A stretch of 64,000 nucleotides of DNA. Source: Dietzia timorensis. GTDB lineage: Bacteria > Actinomycetota > Actinomycetes > Mycobacteriales > Mycobacteriaceae. How positions within the stretch are numbered: the stretch's first letter is position 1; every line of letters starts with the position of its first letter. Of the stretch, positions 53,501 to 60,786 are shown piece by piece. Made by a program: the position numbers and the translations under genes. The stretch lies in NCBI RefSeq assembly GCF_001659785.1, contig NZ_CP015961.1:3162001-3226000 (forward strand), given 5' to 3'. Below the pieces are notes generated by a model that worked only from the letters and a program-made list of their open reading frames with translations, did not search any database and was not told the DNA's origin.

Positions 53501-54766
53501 TAGCAACGCTCCAATATCGATTAGCCCCAGCAAGTCCCCGTCGATATCTACTATTGGTGCATCCGTCGACGTGCCGGCGAGCTGCCCGAGTGTCGTATCG
53601 ACCGTGACGAAGACGTTGACCACCCCTAATCCAAGCACCGACACTCTCGCCGGAATGCGAATGTCCAGGGCGATCTCGTCGAGAACAGACTCGAGCGCAT
53701 CGCCAGCCTTCGCCGACACCGTTCCCAGGGCTTCTTGGACAGCATCCGTGATGAGATCGATATTCGGCGACGTCAGCAATTGTGTATTGGGAGGTAGCCC
53801 GTTGAGCCCCTCCGGTCCGCCTAGCTGCTTGAGGTCGATGCTGATCGTGCCGTCGCGAAGATTGATCGCCACCAGACTATTGGCGTCTTCCAATGGCTCA
53901 TTGAGAATGATATTCGCGGCGTTATCCAACGCATCGTCCAGTCCGTTAACGCCCAATGTTCCACCGGAAAGCCTCACGCTGGCGAGACCGATACTCACGT
54001 CCCGGCTCACACCGCTGACGATTGACCCCAGCACCCCTGACGTCCCCAATGCGGTATTCAACGTGGTGCCCGTTCCCTGCAACGCAGTCGTCAAGGTGCC
54101 CGAGAGCCCCTCCACCAGCGGAGAACTGACAACGAGCTTTCCATCGGCGACAACGTACTCCGACTCGACGTCGTCTCCGGTGGCCGTCGCCGTCGACCCG
54201 ACCGCGCCCAGCTGCAGAGTGAGGTGGTCGATAATCTCATCCGTGAGTCCGTCCACCCCCAGTTGGCCTAATAGCTGGGTGAGATTGACTTGCGCACTCC
54301 CGTACTCGCCGACCCCGCCTGGATCCAGGGAGATCGCGCCATTGTCTCCGAGCACGCCTGCGCTCGCCGTGGACGTTCCGCCGTTCGGCGAACTTGCGTA
54401 GCTCGACAGCGCGCCCGCATCACCGAGATACAGCAGACCACTTTCGTCCGGATCGCTGATGAGTGGAATGTTCAACGTGCCCAGGCTCAGGTTGACGCTG
54501 CCCAGAAGCCCCACGTCGAGCGGGTTCGCATTAGGACCCGGGTCGCTTGGGTTGCCGGAGTCGCTACTGGCAGCATCGGCGAGGTCCCCTGTGAGGAGGT
54601 CGGCATCGATGACCTTGCCCAGCGCCTCGGATTTGTCGCTCGGATCCGCTTGCGCGGGCGCGACGGAGAGGAGCGTCAGGGAAGCGGTGGCAATTGCGGC
54701 CACAACGGTCTTGAAGACGCGGCTGCGACGAATCGCGCGGTCTCGAGAATCAGTCGAGAAATTCAC
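50519..54766 (-). CDS. giant choice-of-anchor-G-like surface protein with Asn-tetrapeptide repeats
   Basis: A 1415-residue secreted protein. The signal peptide (FKTVVAAIATASLTLLSVAPAQA) ends near residue 40. Residues 45-560 form the choice-of-anchor G-type N-terminal region (DLLTGDLADAA, LGTLNIPLI, many Leu/Gly/Asp-rich LLGLIDIGALLGGL-type segments). An Ig-like domain follows (about 565-620: LAPDSVRDGDTTTVTGTEFPP). Then come 111 perfect-length tetrapeptides (N-T/E/D-x-x), a second Ig-like domain (about 1071-1187: IDLTPNRAVKGVDNVLVYGTGYTP), 18 further tetrapeptides, a Ser/Gly linker, an Asn-rich segment with GQCTCRD, and a C-terminal membrane anchor (AAGLAILLALVGGALLV) with RQR tail. GTG at 54766 has GGAG five bases upstream. 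Likely a cell-wall-spanning adhesin or toxin-precursor; function unknown. Confidence 0.87.
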   Translation of the reverse strand: MNFSTDSRDRAIRRSRVFKTVVAAIATASLTLLSVAPAQADPSDKSEALGKVIDADLLTGDLADAASSDSGNPSDPGPNANPLDVGLLGSVNLSLGTLNIPLISDPDESGLLYLGDAGALSSYASSPNGGTSTASAGVLGDNGAISLDPGGVGEYGSAQVNLTQLLGQLGVDGLTDEIIDHLTLQLGAVGSTATATGDDVESEYVVADGKLVVSSPLVEGLSGTLTTALQGTGTTLNTALGTSGVLGSIVSGVSRDVSIGLASVRLSGGTLGVNGLDDALDNAANIILNEPLEDANSLVAINLRDGTISIDLKQLGGPEGLNGLPPNTQLLTSPNIDLITDAVQEALGTVSAKAGDALESVLDEIALDIRIPARVSVLGLGVVNVFVTVDTTLGQLAGTSTDAPIVDIDGDLLGLIDIGALLGGLVAPLESVLFAPLRAATGTLVTTATTQLESTLDAAVDPILDTLDPVLSGVLSEVVQVTINEQPTPGYLGAESFTVNAVALELLPASEAVRIGLASSTVRADVQVPEISLAPDSVRDGDTTTVTGTEFPPNTEVEVQLLDVNGDPIGDPVTVTTDGEGSFTTQLEVPEGTPAGTEYSVEATATSGESATDGLAVTNADPTDDNTADNTDENTEVNTEVNTDTNTAENTDTNTAENTADNTAENDADNTAENTADNDADNTADNTDTNTAENTADNDADNTADNTDTNTAENTADNEADNTEVNTAENTADNEADNTEVNTAENTADNEADNTAENTADNDADNTEVNTAENTADNEADNTADNTADNEADNTDTNTAENTADNTDTNTAENTADNEADNTDTNTAENTADNEADNTAENTDTNTAENTADNTAENDADNTAENTADNEADNTEVNTAENTADNEADNTEVNTAENTADNEADNTAENTADNEADNTADNTADNEADNTDTNTAENTADNEADNTEVNTAENTADNEADNTEVNTAENTADNEADNTADNTDTNTSENTADNEADNTEVNTAENTADNEADNTADNTDTNTSENTADNEADNTEVNTAENTADNEADNTEVNTAENTAENTADNTAVASIDLTPNRAVKGVDNVLVYGTGYTPDGKADAFLREVDGEVLTPEVALRALATHIGVMAIAPADPGEWIGSVTVDSDGELSFRIKSEDLELGDYMVTVRDLTAPRLSDTELFTLISESDNTADNTSANTTDNTAENTDANTSENTDVNTEANTEVNTDANSADNTGDNTDLNTDANTAVNTAANTSDNTSGGSSEGSSGSSGSSGSTSGPLLGLLAVGLGIAGIVGLINFIAQNFPEQQGASIGGFQLPPFEFPNFHIPDINAASSNFFGVFDNNNGNGQCTCRDNANTYSSPTGVVSGSLIEPIATVEATPERQSSLFGAAAAGLAILLALVGGALLVNRQRVSE
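50987..51202 (-). repeat. coding tandem repeat block B, 18 tetrapeptides
   Basis: Eighteen 12-bp units encoding N-T/S-x-x, with more varied third and fourth residues (NTSA, NTTD, NTAE, NTDV, NTEA, NSAD, NTGD, NTDL, NTAA). The unit length matches block A but the sequences have drifted further, suggesting an older array or different selection. Confidence 0.9.
51560..52891 (-). repeat. coding tandem repeat block A, 111 tetrapeptides
   Basis: 1332 bp, exactly 111 units of 12 bp, encoding N at every fourth residue. Most units are NTAE, NTAD, NEAD, NTEV, NTDT or NDAD. Larger super-units recur, for example NEADNTEVNTAENTAD (48 bp). The block is strongly acidic and has no Lys, Arg, aromatic or Cys. 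At DNA level it is nearly identical over long stretches, so length variation by slippage or recombination is expected. Confidence 0.95.
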
Positions 54767-55126
54767 GTTCACTCCATTAATGACGGGGCACAATCCCACC
54801 CGCAACCGCAGGGTCACAGGTGAAATACATCACAAGTGTTCGTGGATAAGTCTGACAAAGAATCCGCTGAACCGCTGGGCGCATTTCCTGCCCTGACCAC
54901 CATGTGGGAAAAAGCACTGAAGTGCGGAAATCCAAATCAATCAATGTCAATTTAGGCAACTTAACTAAATCGACGTTTATCTGTAGTTATGTCATTGCAA
55001 CTTAAGCCAAATATTCACTTCCCCGAATTGACCTACCGTCCAACTAGTTTTCCCACCGGGGGGTACCTCACTACCCCCGTTCGCGCGTCGGCCGGCAACG
55101 CGGGAGACACGAGACAACGCAAAGCG
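54767..55126. other. AT-rich regulatory region upstream of the giant surface protein
   Basis: About 360 bp of low-GC non-coding DNA, contrasting with its surroundings. It contains an imperfect palindrome ATTTAG (from about 54945) with CTAAAT to about 54966, partly resembling an iron box but of wrong length. It is probably the promoter and 5' leader of the giant surface gene operon. No ORF of weight is present. Confidence 0.45.
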
Positions 55127-55171
55127 GCCGCGCCCCGCCCCGCATTTCGCGGGGATCTGCGGGCACGGCCG
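55127..55171 (-). terminator. terminator hairpin of the Dyp peroxidase gene
   Basis: CCCCGC (55139-55144) with GCGGGG (55150-55155) inside an outer GGCCG/CGGCC stem (55127-55131, 55167-55171). On the minus strand CTTTG follows. It lies 30 bp after the Dyp gene stop. Confidence 0.65.
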
Positions 55172-55187
55172 ATCGCATTTTCCCAGT

Positions 55188-55200
55188 TATGACGCCGGAG
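55188..55200 (-). repeat. recurrent motif copy, CTCCGGCGTCATA (minus strand)
   Basis: Begins immediately after the Dyp gene TGA (55203-55201) on the minus strand. One position differs (G at the variable site). The tightest stop-codon linkage of all the copies. Confidence 0.5.
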
Positions 55201-56550
55201 TCAGGTAAACAACCCATCACCAAGGAACCCGCCCGCCTCGGCCTGGGATTCGCCGAGTCCCGGCGGCAGCGCAAACACCGCGGAACCGGTCGGTGTGGTC
55301 CAGGTGTTGAGCAGGTCCGCCTCCGCGAGTCGCTCCTGGACCGGCAGGAACTGTCGGTCGACGTTCGCGCAGTACGCCGCGAAGAGGAGCCCGCTTTCGG
55401 GATCGCCTCCTCCGGCGTCAGAGGTGAAGTTGAACGGACGCCGCAGGAACAGCTCCTCCGGTGTGCGGGCGTGCGCGCGGGCGACGTGGGATTGCGGCGG
55501 GATCACCTCGAGGCCCGCTTTGTCCTTCGCGTCGAGATCGACGGGGTCGAACTCATGCTCGCCGGTCAGCGGCGCGCCGGTCGATTGCCTGCGCCCGAGG
55601 GATAGGTCCCGCTGCGGCGGGTCGACCTCCTCCCATGTCGCCATGTTCATCACGATGCGGCGCAGCACGAGGCCGGAGCCGCCACGCATCCACTCCTGGT
55701 CCTCGTCGGCGCCGCAGAACACGAGGTCCCCGCCTGTGTCGGGTTGGACCGTACCGTCGAGCTGACCGAAGAGATTGCGCTGGGTCATGTCCTTCGGGTG
55801 TGCGCCTGAGGCCTTGCGGAAACCCTGCTGCGTCCAGCGAGACACCACGAGCCCGCGAACCCCGGCCGAGAGCAGCCGGGAGGCGTTCGCGACGGTGAGT
55901 GGGTCGTCGGCGGCAATGTGGAGCAGCAGATCCCCGCCATTGAACCGGTCGTCGAGGTCATCGATCTCGAACGCCGGCAGCTGCCGCAGCCACCGTGGCC
56001 GCAGTTCCGGCCGCCCGATCAGGTCGAACAGCCGTGGGCCGAAGCCGACGGTGAGCGTGAGCCGCGCCGGGTTCTCGGCGAGCTCGGGATCCATGTCGGC
56101 GAGGCCCGACTCGCCGCGCACGAGGCGCGCGCCGTCGTCGGTCCACACGCGAAGCACACCCTTGAGCGCGGCGGCGAACCGCTTCGTGTCGTCCCCGCCC
56201 AGACGCGGAGTCGCCGCATAATCGCGGCGATTGTCCGGCGCCCCGGCGAGGTCGAACGCGCGAAACACGCAGTGTGCCTGTGGCGGTGTGGCGATCCCGG
56301 CCTGGCGTTCGCCGTGGAACGGGATCTGTGCCTCGCCGATGGCAGTCGGCGATGGCAGCGCCTCTGCGGCCTTCGCCGCGGCGTCGGCGTCGGTGTCCGC
56401 TCGGGCGCAGCCGGTCAGCGCGGCGCCGCCGGCAACGCCAACCGCGGCGGCCGAGGTGCCGCCGAGAAAGGCGCGGCGCGTGTGGCTGCGGCTTCGGGTG
56501 CTGTGTTCGCTGGTGTGTTGAGTCTCGTCGGGGCGGGGCTCAGTGGTCAT
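55201..56550 (-). CDS. Tat-exported Dyp-type heme peroxidase
   Basis: A 449-residue dye-decolorising peroxidase. A Tat signal (SHTRRAFLGGTSAAAVGVAGG) leads to the mature protein. NLFGQLDGTVQP contains the diagnostic G-x-x-D-G (catalytic Asp). GLVLRRIVMNMATWEEV carries the heme-propionate arginine region, and GEHEFDPVDLDA and SHVARAH supply the proximal histidine area. Such enzymes peroxidise substrates outside the membrane; related EfeB proteins act in iron uptake from heme. The ATG at 56550 overlaps the end of the upstream copper-chaperone gene by 11 bp. This gives an operon with PCu(A)C and the His-rich membrane protein. Confidence 0.9.
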   Translation of the reverse strand: MTTEPRPDETQHTSEHSTRSRSHTRRAFLGGTSAAAVGVAGGAALTGCARADTDADAAAKAAEALPSPTAIGEAQIPFHGERQAGIATPPQAHCVFRAFDLAGAPDNRRDYAATPRLGGDDTKRFAAALKGVLRVWTDDGARLVRGESGLADMDPELAENPARLTLTVGFGPRLFDLIGRPELRPRWLRQLPAFEIDDLDDRFNGGDLLLHIAADDPLTVANASRLLSAGVRGLVVSRWTQQGFRKASGAHPKDMTQRNLFGQLDGTVQPDTGGDLVFCGADEDQEWMRGGSGLVLRRIVMNMATWEEVDPPQRDLSLGRRQSTGAPLTGEHEFDPVDLDAKDKAGLEVIPPQSHVARAHARTPEELFLRRPFNFTSDAGGGDPESGLLFAAYCANVDRQFLPVQERLAEADLLNTWTTPTGSAVFALPPGLGESQAEAGGFLGDGLFT

Positions 56551-57181
56551 GGCCCTCGGAACCGTGGTCCATGTCGCCGTGGTCCATATTCTCGTGGTCC
56601 ATGTCGCCGTGGTCCATGCCCTCGTCATCGCCGGCGTGGTACTCCTCCTGCGCTCCCTCGAACGCACGCGCGGGCACGGTCGTGACCGTCTCCGAGCCGT
56701 CGGAGAAACGCAGCGTCAATTCGAGGTCCTGGCCGGGCGTGATCGGCTCGCCGAGCTCGACGAGCATGATGTGATACCCGCCCGGCTCGAGGTTCAGCTC
56801 GCCGCCCGCAGGAATCTCGAGCCCGCCGTCGACCTCCTGCATCACCGACGACCCGGCCTCCTGCACGACCTCGTGTAGTTCGGCGTCCGCATCGACATCG
56901 ACTTCGGCGGATTCAAGCGTCACGTCTGCGTCCGAATGATTGGACAGGGTGCCGAAAATCGCGGTCATATCCTCGTCGGTCGCCTTGACCCACGCGCCGT
57001 CGAGCGTCACCCCGCCGTCCGCGACCTGGTCGGCGCCTGCTTCGGCGCCCGCTTCGGCGCTCGTCGTCGCCGAATTGTCGGCCGACTGTTGGGCGTCTTG
57101 GGCGCCGCAAGCCGTCAACGACAGCGCGGCGGCAACGGAAAACGGGAGGATGGCGCTACGGAAAGAAATGTGGTGTCCCAT
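56540..57181 (-). CDS. copper chaperone PCu(A)C-like lipoprotein with His/Met tail
   Basis: A 213-residue lipoprotein (signal ending LSLTAC). The PCu(A)C domain has the copper motif H-x10-M (HEVVQEAGSSVM) followed after 22 residues by H-x-M (YHIM), one residue more than the classical spacing. The C-terminal tail DDEGMDHGDMDHENMDHG and on is a rich His/Met/Asp metal sink. It would carry Cu+ outside the membrane, possibly to a cytochrome oxidase. AGGAG lies 7-8 bases before the ATG at 57181. It overlaps the Dyp peroxidase gene and follows the His-rich membrane protein gene. Confidence 0.88.
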   Translation of the reverse strand: MGHHISFRSAILPFSVAAALSLTACGAQDAQQSADNSATTSAEAGAEAGADQVADGGVTLDGAWVKATDEDMTAIFGTLSNHSDADVTLESAEVDVDADAELHEVVQEAGSSVMQEVDGGLEIPAGGELNLEPGGYHIMLVELGEPITPGQDLELTLRFSDGSETVTTVPARAFEGAQEEYHAGDDEGMDHGDMDHENMDHGDMDHGSEGHDH

Positions 57182-57298
57182 GGAGTATCTCCTGCTCAGG
57201 GTAAGAAAGTGGTCTCCGGGCGCACGGCGGCACGGATGCACGCCGGCCTCGGCCGGAGCTTTAGTGAGCCTGTCGCCCACCGCGCGCAGCGAATGCTG

Positions 57299-58096
57299 TC
57301 AGGCGGCGAGCGTGAGAAGGGACGGCGGCGCTCGCGGCGCGGCGGGAGCGAAACCGGTAACACTTCCACCTGTGACGGCGGAGCCAAGAATCCCCCGGGC
57401 CGCCCGCGGAAGCGTCGGACGCAGCAGCGCCGAGGTAACCCGCCCGACGAGACGCCGAAGCGCCCGCCGCGCGATGATGCTCACCGCTAGACACACGAGC
57501 ACGCCCACCGCGTGAGCGACAAGCATCGGCAGTACCATCTCGGAGCCGCCGGCATGCGCCGGTCCCCCGGCCAGCGCGCCGGGGGCCGCGACAGCGTCGC
57601 CGCCGGCTGCGAAATCAGCCGACACGCCGTGCCCTGTGTGGAGGCCGTGGCCGCCGTGTGACGCGGAAGCCGCGCCCCCGGCACCGACGCCGGCTGCACT
57701 CGAACCGCCGGCGAGCATGTGGTCGGCCTCGAGTACGGAGTGCGCGAACCATTGCCCGGCCGTCACCGGCAACAGCAGACCAAGCACCCGCGGGCCCGCG
57801 GCCAGCGAGACCGCGCGGCCGCTCTGCCCGGGCAGCGTGCCCGCGAGCCGCCCGGCAAAGTAGGCGAGAGCGCCGGCACCGCCACCGAGAACGGCGGCGC
57901 CCGCCGTCAGCAAGAATATGGCGTCGAAGCTCGGCGCATGCGCCAGCGACGATGGGGCCGCGAGCCCATGCGCGCCGACACCTGCCAGCGCGGCGAGAAA
58001 AGCGAAGAAGGCACCGGGCACCGCGAGGCCGGCGGCCCTATGGGCCGGGCGGCCGAGACGGTCGATGTCGCGGGTGCGACGCTGGTGCTCGGGCAC
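57299..58096 (-). CDS. multi-spanning membrane protein with His-rich loop
   Basis: A protein of about 265 residues with five or so predicted helices (AVPGAFFAFLAALAGVGAHG, FDAIFLLTAGAAVLGGGAGALAYF, VLGLLLPVTAGQWF, LPMLVAHAVGVLVCLAVSII) and a long extracytoplasmic loop containing HGGHGLHTGHG. I do not recognise the family, but the His-rich loop and the downstream PCu(A)C gene suggest a copper role. The GTG at 58096 is a conservative start; the frame runs upstream to 58423 but would overlap the divergent SRPBCC gene. The ribosome site is weak. Start and family both uncertain. Confidence 0.62.
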   Translation of the reverse strand: MPEHQRRTRDIDRLGRPAHRAAGLAVPGAFFAFLAALAGVGAHGLAAPSSLAHAPSFDAIFLLTAGAAVLGGGAGALAYFAGRLAGTLPGQSGRAVSLAAGPRVLGLLLPVTAGQWFAHSVLEADHMLAGGSSAAGVGAGGAASASHGGHGLHTGHGVSADFAAGGDAVAAPGALAGGPAHAGGSEMVLPMLVAHAVGVLVCLAVSIIARRALRRLVGRVTSALLRPTLPRAARGILGSAVTGGSVTGFAPAAPRAPPSLLTLAA

Positions 58097-58181
58097 GGTG
58101 TCATCATAGGATTTGCCCGTACGTGGCAGGTAATCGCCGCCGCCGCCACCGACACCGCCACCCCGATCGAAGCGAGGCCCC

Positions 58182-59054
58182 ATGTTCGACATCAACGCAC
58201 ACGTCGACTCGACGGACGGTGTCTGGCTCGTCGTCGAAGCTCGCGTGGACGTCCCGGCAGCTCGCGCGTTCACCGAGGTTGCCACCGCCGAGGGCATCTC
58301 GGCGTGGTTTTCCCCGACGACGCTCGACCCGGAGGTCGGCGGCGAGTTGCTCCAAGGCCTCGATCCCACCGTCGGCCCGGATTCGCCCGACTTCGCAGAG
58401 ATGGCCACGCGCGGCACCGTCACCGAGTACCGCGCACCGTCGGCATTCGGCGCCGGCCGCTTCGCCTACGTCGAGCGCGATTGGATGGGTCCGGGCATGC
58501 CCGTCGACCCGTGGATCACGTCCTTCGAGGTCGCCGAGTCCGGCCACGAGTCCGGCGCCGCCACGCTCATCACCCTCCGCTCGGGCTTCGAGCAGGACTC
58601 CCAGCTCGGCCGCACCTCCGCCGAGGAATCGGAGACCGGCTGGACACAGGCCATGCACTGCCTCGCCCATCGCCTCACCGCGTTTCCTGACGGCGGAGCC
58701 CGCATCACCCAGGCCCTCTCCGATGTTCGCCCCGGATCCGTCGAGGCATTGTGGGCGCGGGCGGCCAAGGCGCTCGGGATCCCGGAGGGCACCGAACCCG
58801 GAACCCATATCGACGCCGCCTCGCGCACCGGCCGCGTCGCCGGCACCGTCCTCCACGCCTCAGAAGGTGCCGCGGTCCTCGCGCTGTCCTCGCCCGGGGT
58901 GGGCACGCTCAACGTCTATTGCTTCCCGGCCGGCGAATCGGCTTCCGAGGCGACCTCGCACGCGCAGCTCGCCGCTCGTTTCGCCGAGCCCGCCGACGCG
59001 CCGAGCGACTGGGATTCCATCCGCTGGCAGCGCTGGCTCGACTCACTTGCCTAG
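58182..59054 (+). CDS. SRPBCC/AHSA1-like protein
   Basis: A 290-residue protein with two halves. The first (1-165) is an AHSA1-type helix-grip domain: VWLVVEARVDVPAARAFTEVATAEGISAWFSPTTLDPEVGGEL, SFEVAESGHESGAATLITLRSG. The second (about 190-290) is a smaller domain starting RPGSVEALWARAAKALGIPEGTEPG. The ligand is unknown. GAGG sits about 5 bases before the ATG. It is the fourth SRPBCC protein in the window and lies 122 bp upstream of the alcohol dehydrogenase gene. Confidence 0.75.
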   Translation: MFDINAHVDSTDGVWLVVEARVDVPAARAFTEVATAEGISAWFSPTTLDPEVGGELLQGLDPTVGPDSPDFAEMATRGTVTEYRAPSAFGAGRFAYVERDWMGPGMPVDPWITSFEVAESGHESGAATLITLRSGFEQDSQLGRTSAEESETGWTQAMHCLAHRLTAFPDGGARITQALSDVRPGSVEALWARAAKALGIPEGTEPGTHIDAASRTGRVAGTVLHASEGAAVLALSSPGVGTLNVYCFPAGESASEATSHAQLAARFAEPADAPSDWDSIRWQRWLDSLA

Positions 59055-59176
59055 CGCCCTCAGTCGCCCTGTGCCGCTGCGACCGGCCGCGCCCGAGGCG
59101 TAGCCTCGCTGGTGCGAATCCATCGTCCGTGCGGCCACCCCGCCGCGCCGTCAACCATGCTGGGAGAACCCCCGAT

Positions 59177-60271
59177 ATGACCACTGCTTCCACCCTGCCG
59201 GGCGCCGAGAATCTCGACCGCCTCGAAGCCGTACCCGCCGTTGCCGCCGTCGCTCCCGACGCCCCGCTCGAGGCGCAGACGATCTCGCGCCGCGCCGTCG
59301 GCCCCCGCGATGTGCGCATCGCCATCGAATACTCCGGCATCTGCCACTCCGATATCCACACCGCGCGCAGCGAGTGGAGCGAGGCGAAGTACCCGCTGGT
59401 CGTCGGGCACGAGATCATCGGCCGTGTCGATGCCGTCGGCTCCGACGTCACCAATTTCTCCATCGGCGACCGCGTCGGCGTCGGCTGCATGTCGAACTCC
59501 TGCCACGACTGCCCCGCCTGCGCCGACGGGCAGGAGCAGGAGTGCCACAACGGCACGATCATGACCTACGGCGGCGTCGACGTCGACGGCTCGATCACGC
59601 AGGGCGGCTACAGCGCGGCGACGGTCATCGACGAGCGCATGGTGCTGCGCATCCCCGAGGCGCTGCCCGCCGACGCGGCCGCACCGCTGCTGTGCGCCGG
59701 CATCACGATGTACTCGCCGCTGCGCCAGTGGAACGCGGGCCCCGGCACGAAGGTCGCGATCATCGGCATGGGCGGCCTCGGCCACGTCGGCGTCAAGCTC
59801 GCCGCGGCGATGGGCTGCGAGGTCACCGTCCTGTCGCAGACCACGTCCAAGCGCTCCGACTCCCTGCGCTTCGGCGCGACCGAGCACTACGCCACCGGCG
59901 GCGACGAGGGCAAGGAGAACCTCAAGGCGCTTCGCGGTTCCTTCGACCTCATCATCAACACGGTGTCCGCGAACCTGCCGATGGACGCCTACGTCGGCCT
60001 GCTTCGCACCCGCGGCGTCTTCGTCGAGATCGGCCTGCCCATCGAGAAGCTCAGCCTCTCGGCGTTCACGCTCACGCACGCACGCCGCGTGCTCACCGGC
60101 TCGCTCATCGGCGGCATCCCCGAGACACAAGAGATGCTCGACTTCTGCGCCGAGCATGGTGTGACGGCGGAGATCGAACTCATCTCGGCCTCCGAGATCA
60201 ACGCCGCCTACGAACGAGTCGTCGGCTCGGACGTCCGCTACCGCTTCGTCATCGACGCCTCCACCTTTTAG
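59177..60271 (+). CDS. zinc-dependent NAD(P) alcohol dehydrogenase (YahK/CAD type)
   Basis: A 364-residue medium-chain dehydrogenase. The catalytic zinc motif is GICHSDIHTARSEW...YPLVVGHEIIG with Cys and His ligands (near 50-75), structural zinc cysteines CHDCPACADGQEQEC (near 110-125), and the nucleotide loop GMGGLGHVGVKLAAAMG (near 200). The sequence tracks cinnamyl-alcohol/YahK-like NADPH dehydrogenases reducing aldehydes to alcohols. An earlier in-frame ATG is rejected; 59177 gives the family start. A hairpin terminator lies 100 bp downstream. Confidence 0.9.
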   Translation: MTTASTLPGAENLDRLEAVPAVAAVAPDAPLEAQTISRRAVGPRDVRIAIEYSGICHSDIHTARSEWSEAKYPLVVGHEIIGRVDAVGSDVTNFSIGDRVGVGCMSNSCHDCPACADGQEQECHNGTIMTYGGVDVDGSITQGGYSAATVIDERMVLRIPEALPADAAAPLLCAGITMYSPLRQWNAGPGTKVAIIGMGGLGHVGVKLAAAMGCEVTVLSQTTSKRSDSLRFGATEHYATGGDEGKENLKALRGSFDLIINTVSANLPMDAYVGLLRTRGVFVEIGLPIEKLSLSAFTLTHARRVLTGSLIGGIPETQEMLDFCAEHGVTAEIELISASEINAAYERVVGSDVRYRFVIDASTF

Positions 60272-60370
60272 CCCGCCGCATTCGCCGCGGTCCCTACCCC
60301 ACCGGGGTCGCAACGTCCCGGCCAGCGGCAACCCCGCCCGGCCTCACAACCTCGCCCGGCACTCCACCAC

Positions 60371-60402
60371 GTGGCCCCGCCCCTCCCCGGGCGCGGGGCC
60401 AC
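60371..60402 (+). terminator. terminator hairpin downstream of the alcohol dehydrogenase
   Basis: GTGGCCCCGC (60371-60380) pairs perfectly with GCGGGGCCAC (60393-60402), with further CCC/GGG pairing in the loop. About 100 bp beyond the dehydrogenase stop. No T run. Confidence 0.6.
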
Positions 60403-60650
60403 TCGCCTACCTGCACTTTCTCCCCAGCCTGCCAAAGCACGCCGCGCGCCCGGCCGCCGCGAGGACTTCCCGAGCCCGAATTCGCTCCGTCCCGGCCGCG
60501 AGCGCTCGCCTCCTCCCGTAGACCGCACCGCGAGTCACCTTTCACCTGTGTCCTGACACGAGGATTTGTGGTGCCGGATAGCGGTATGTCGGAGGGGTCG
60601 GCGTCGTGTTTGAAGAAGCGGCGAAATGGCGCCGTCACGTGACCAAGCGC

Positions 60651-60663
60651 GCCCGACGTCATA
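60651..60663 (+). repeat. recurrent motif copy, partial (GCCCGACGTCATA)
   Basis: Eleven of 13 consensus positions, in intergenic sequence about 380 bp after the dehydrogenase stop. Confidence 0.35.
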
Positions 60664-60786
60664 TGAAACGATGCTGGTGAAAGCCTTGAAAGGCAGTTGT
60701 CCACAGGGGCCAGCGAATTCCCCACCGGTTGATTTTCTTGCACGCCGCGGTCCTGCTCGGCGAGGGCGGCGCGGAACGATCGAGGC

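Larger units (their letters stand above)
60272..60786. other. intergenic region after the alcohol dehydrogenase
   Basis: About 515 bp with no convincing gene. It holds the 60371-60402 terminator, a small inverted repeat GTGTC-CT-GACAC (60548-60559) and a partial recurrent motif (GCCCGACGTCATA, 60651-60663). ORFs here are short and compositionally unlike genes. Confidence 0.45.

Noticed and set aside
54944-54966. Iron box upstream of the giant surface protein
   Set aside because: TTTAGG and CTAAAT arms are present, but the internal sequence and length do not fit the 19-bp DtxR consensus; only noted as a weak palindrome.
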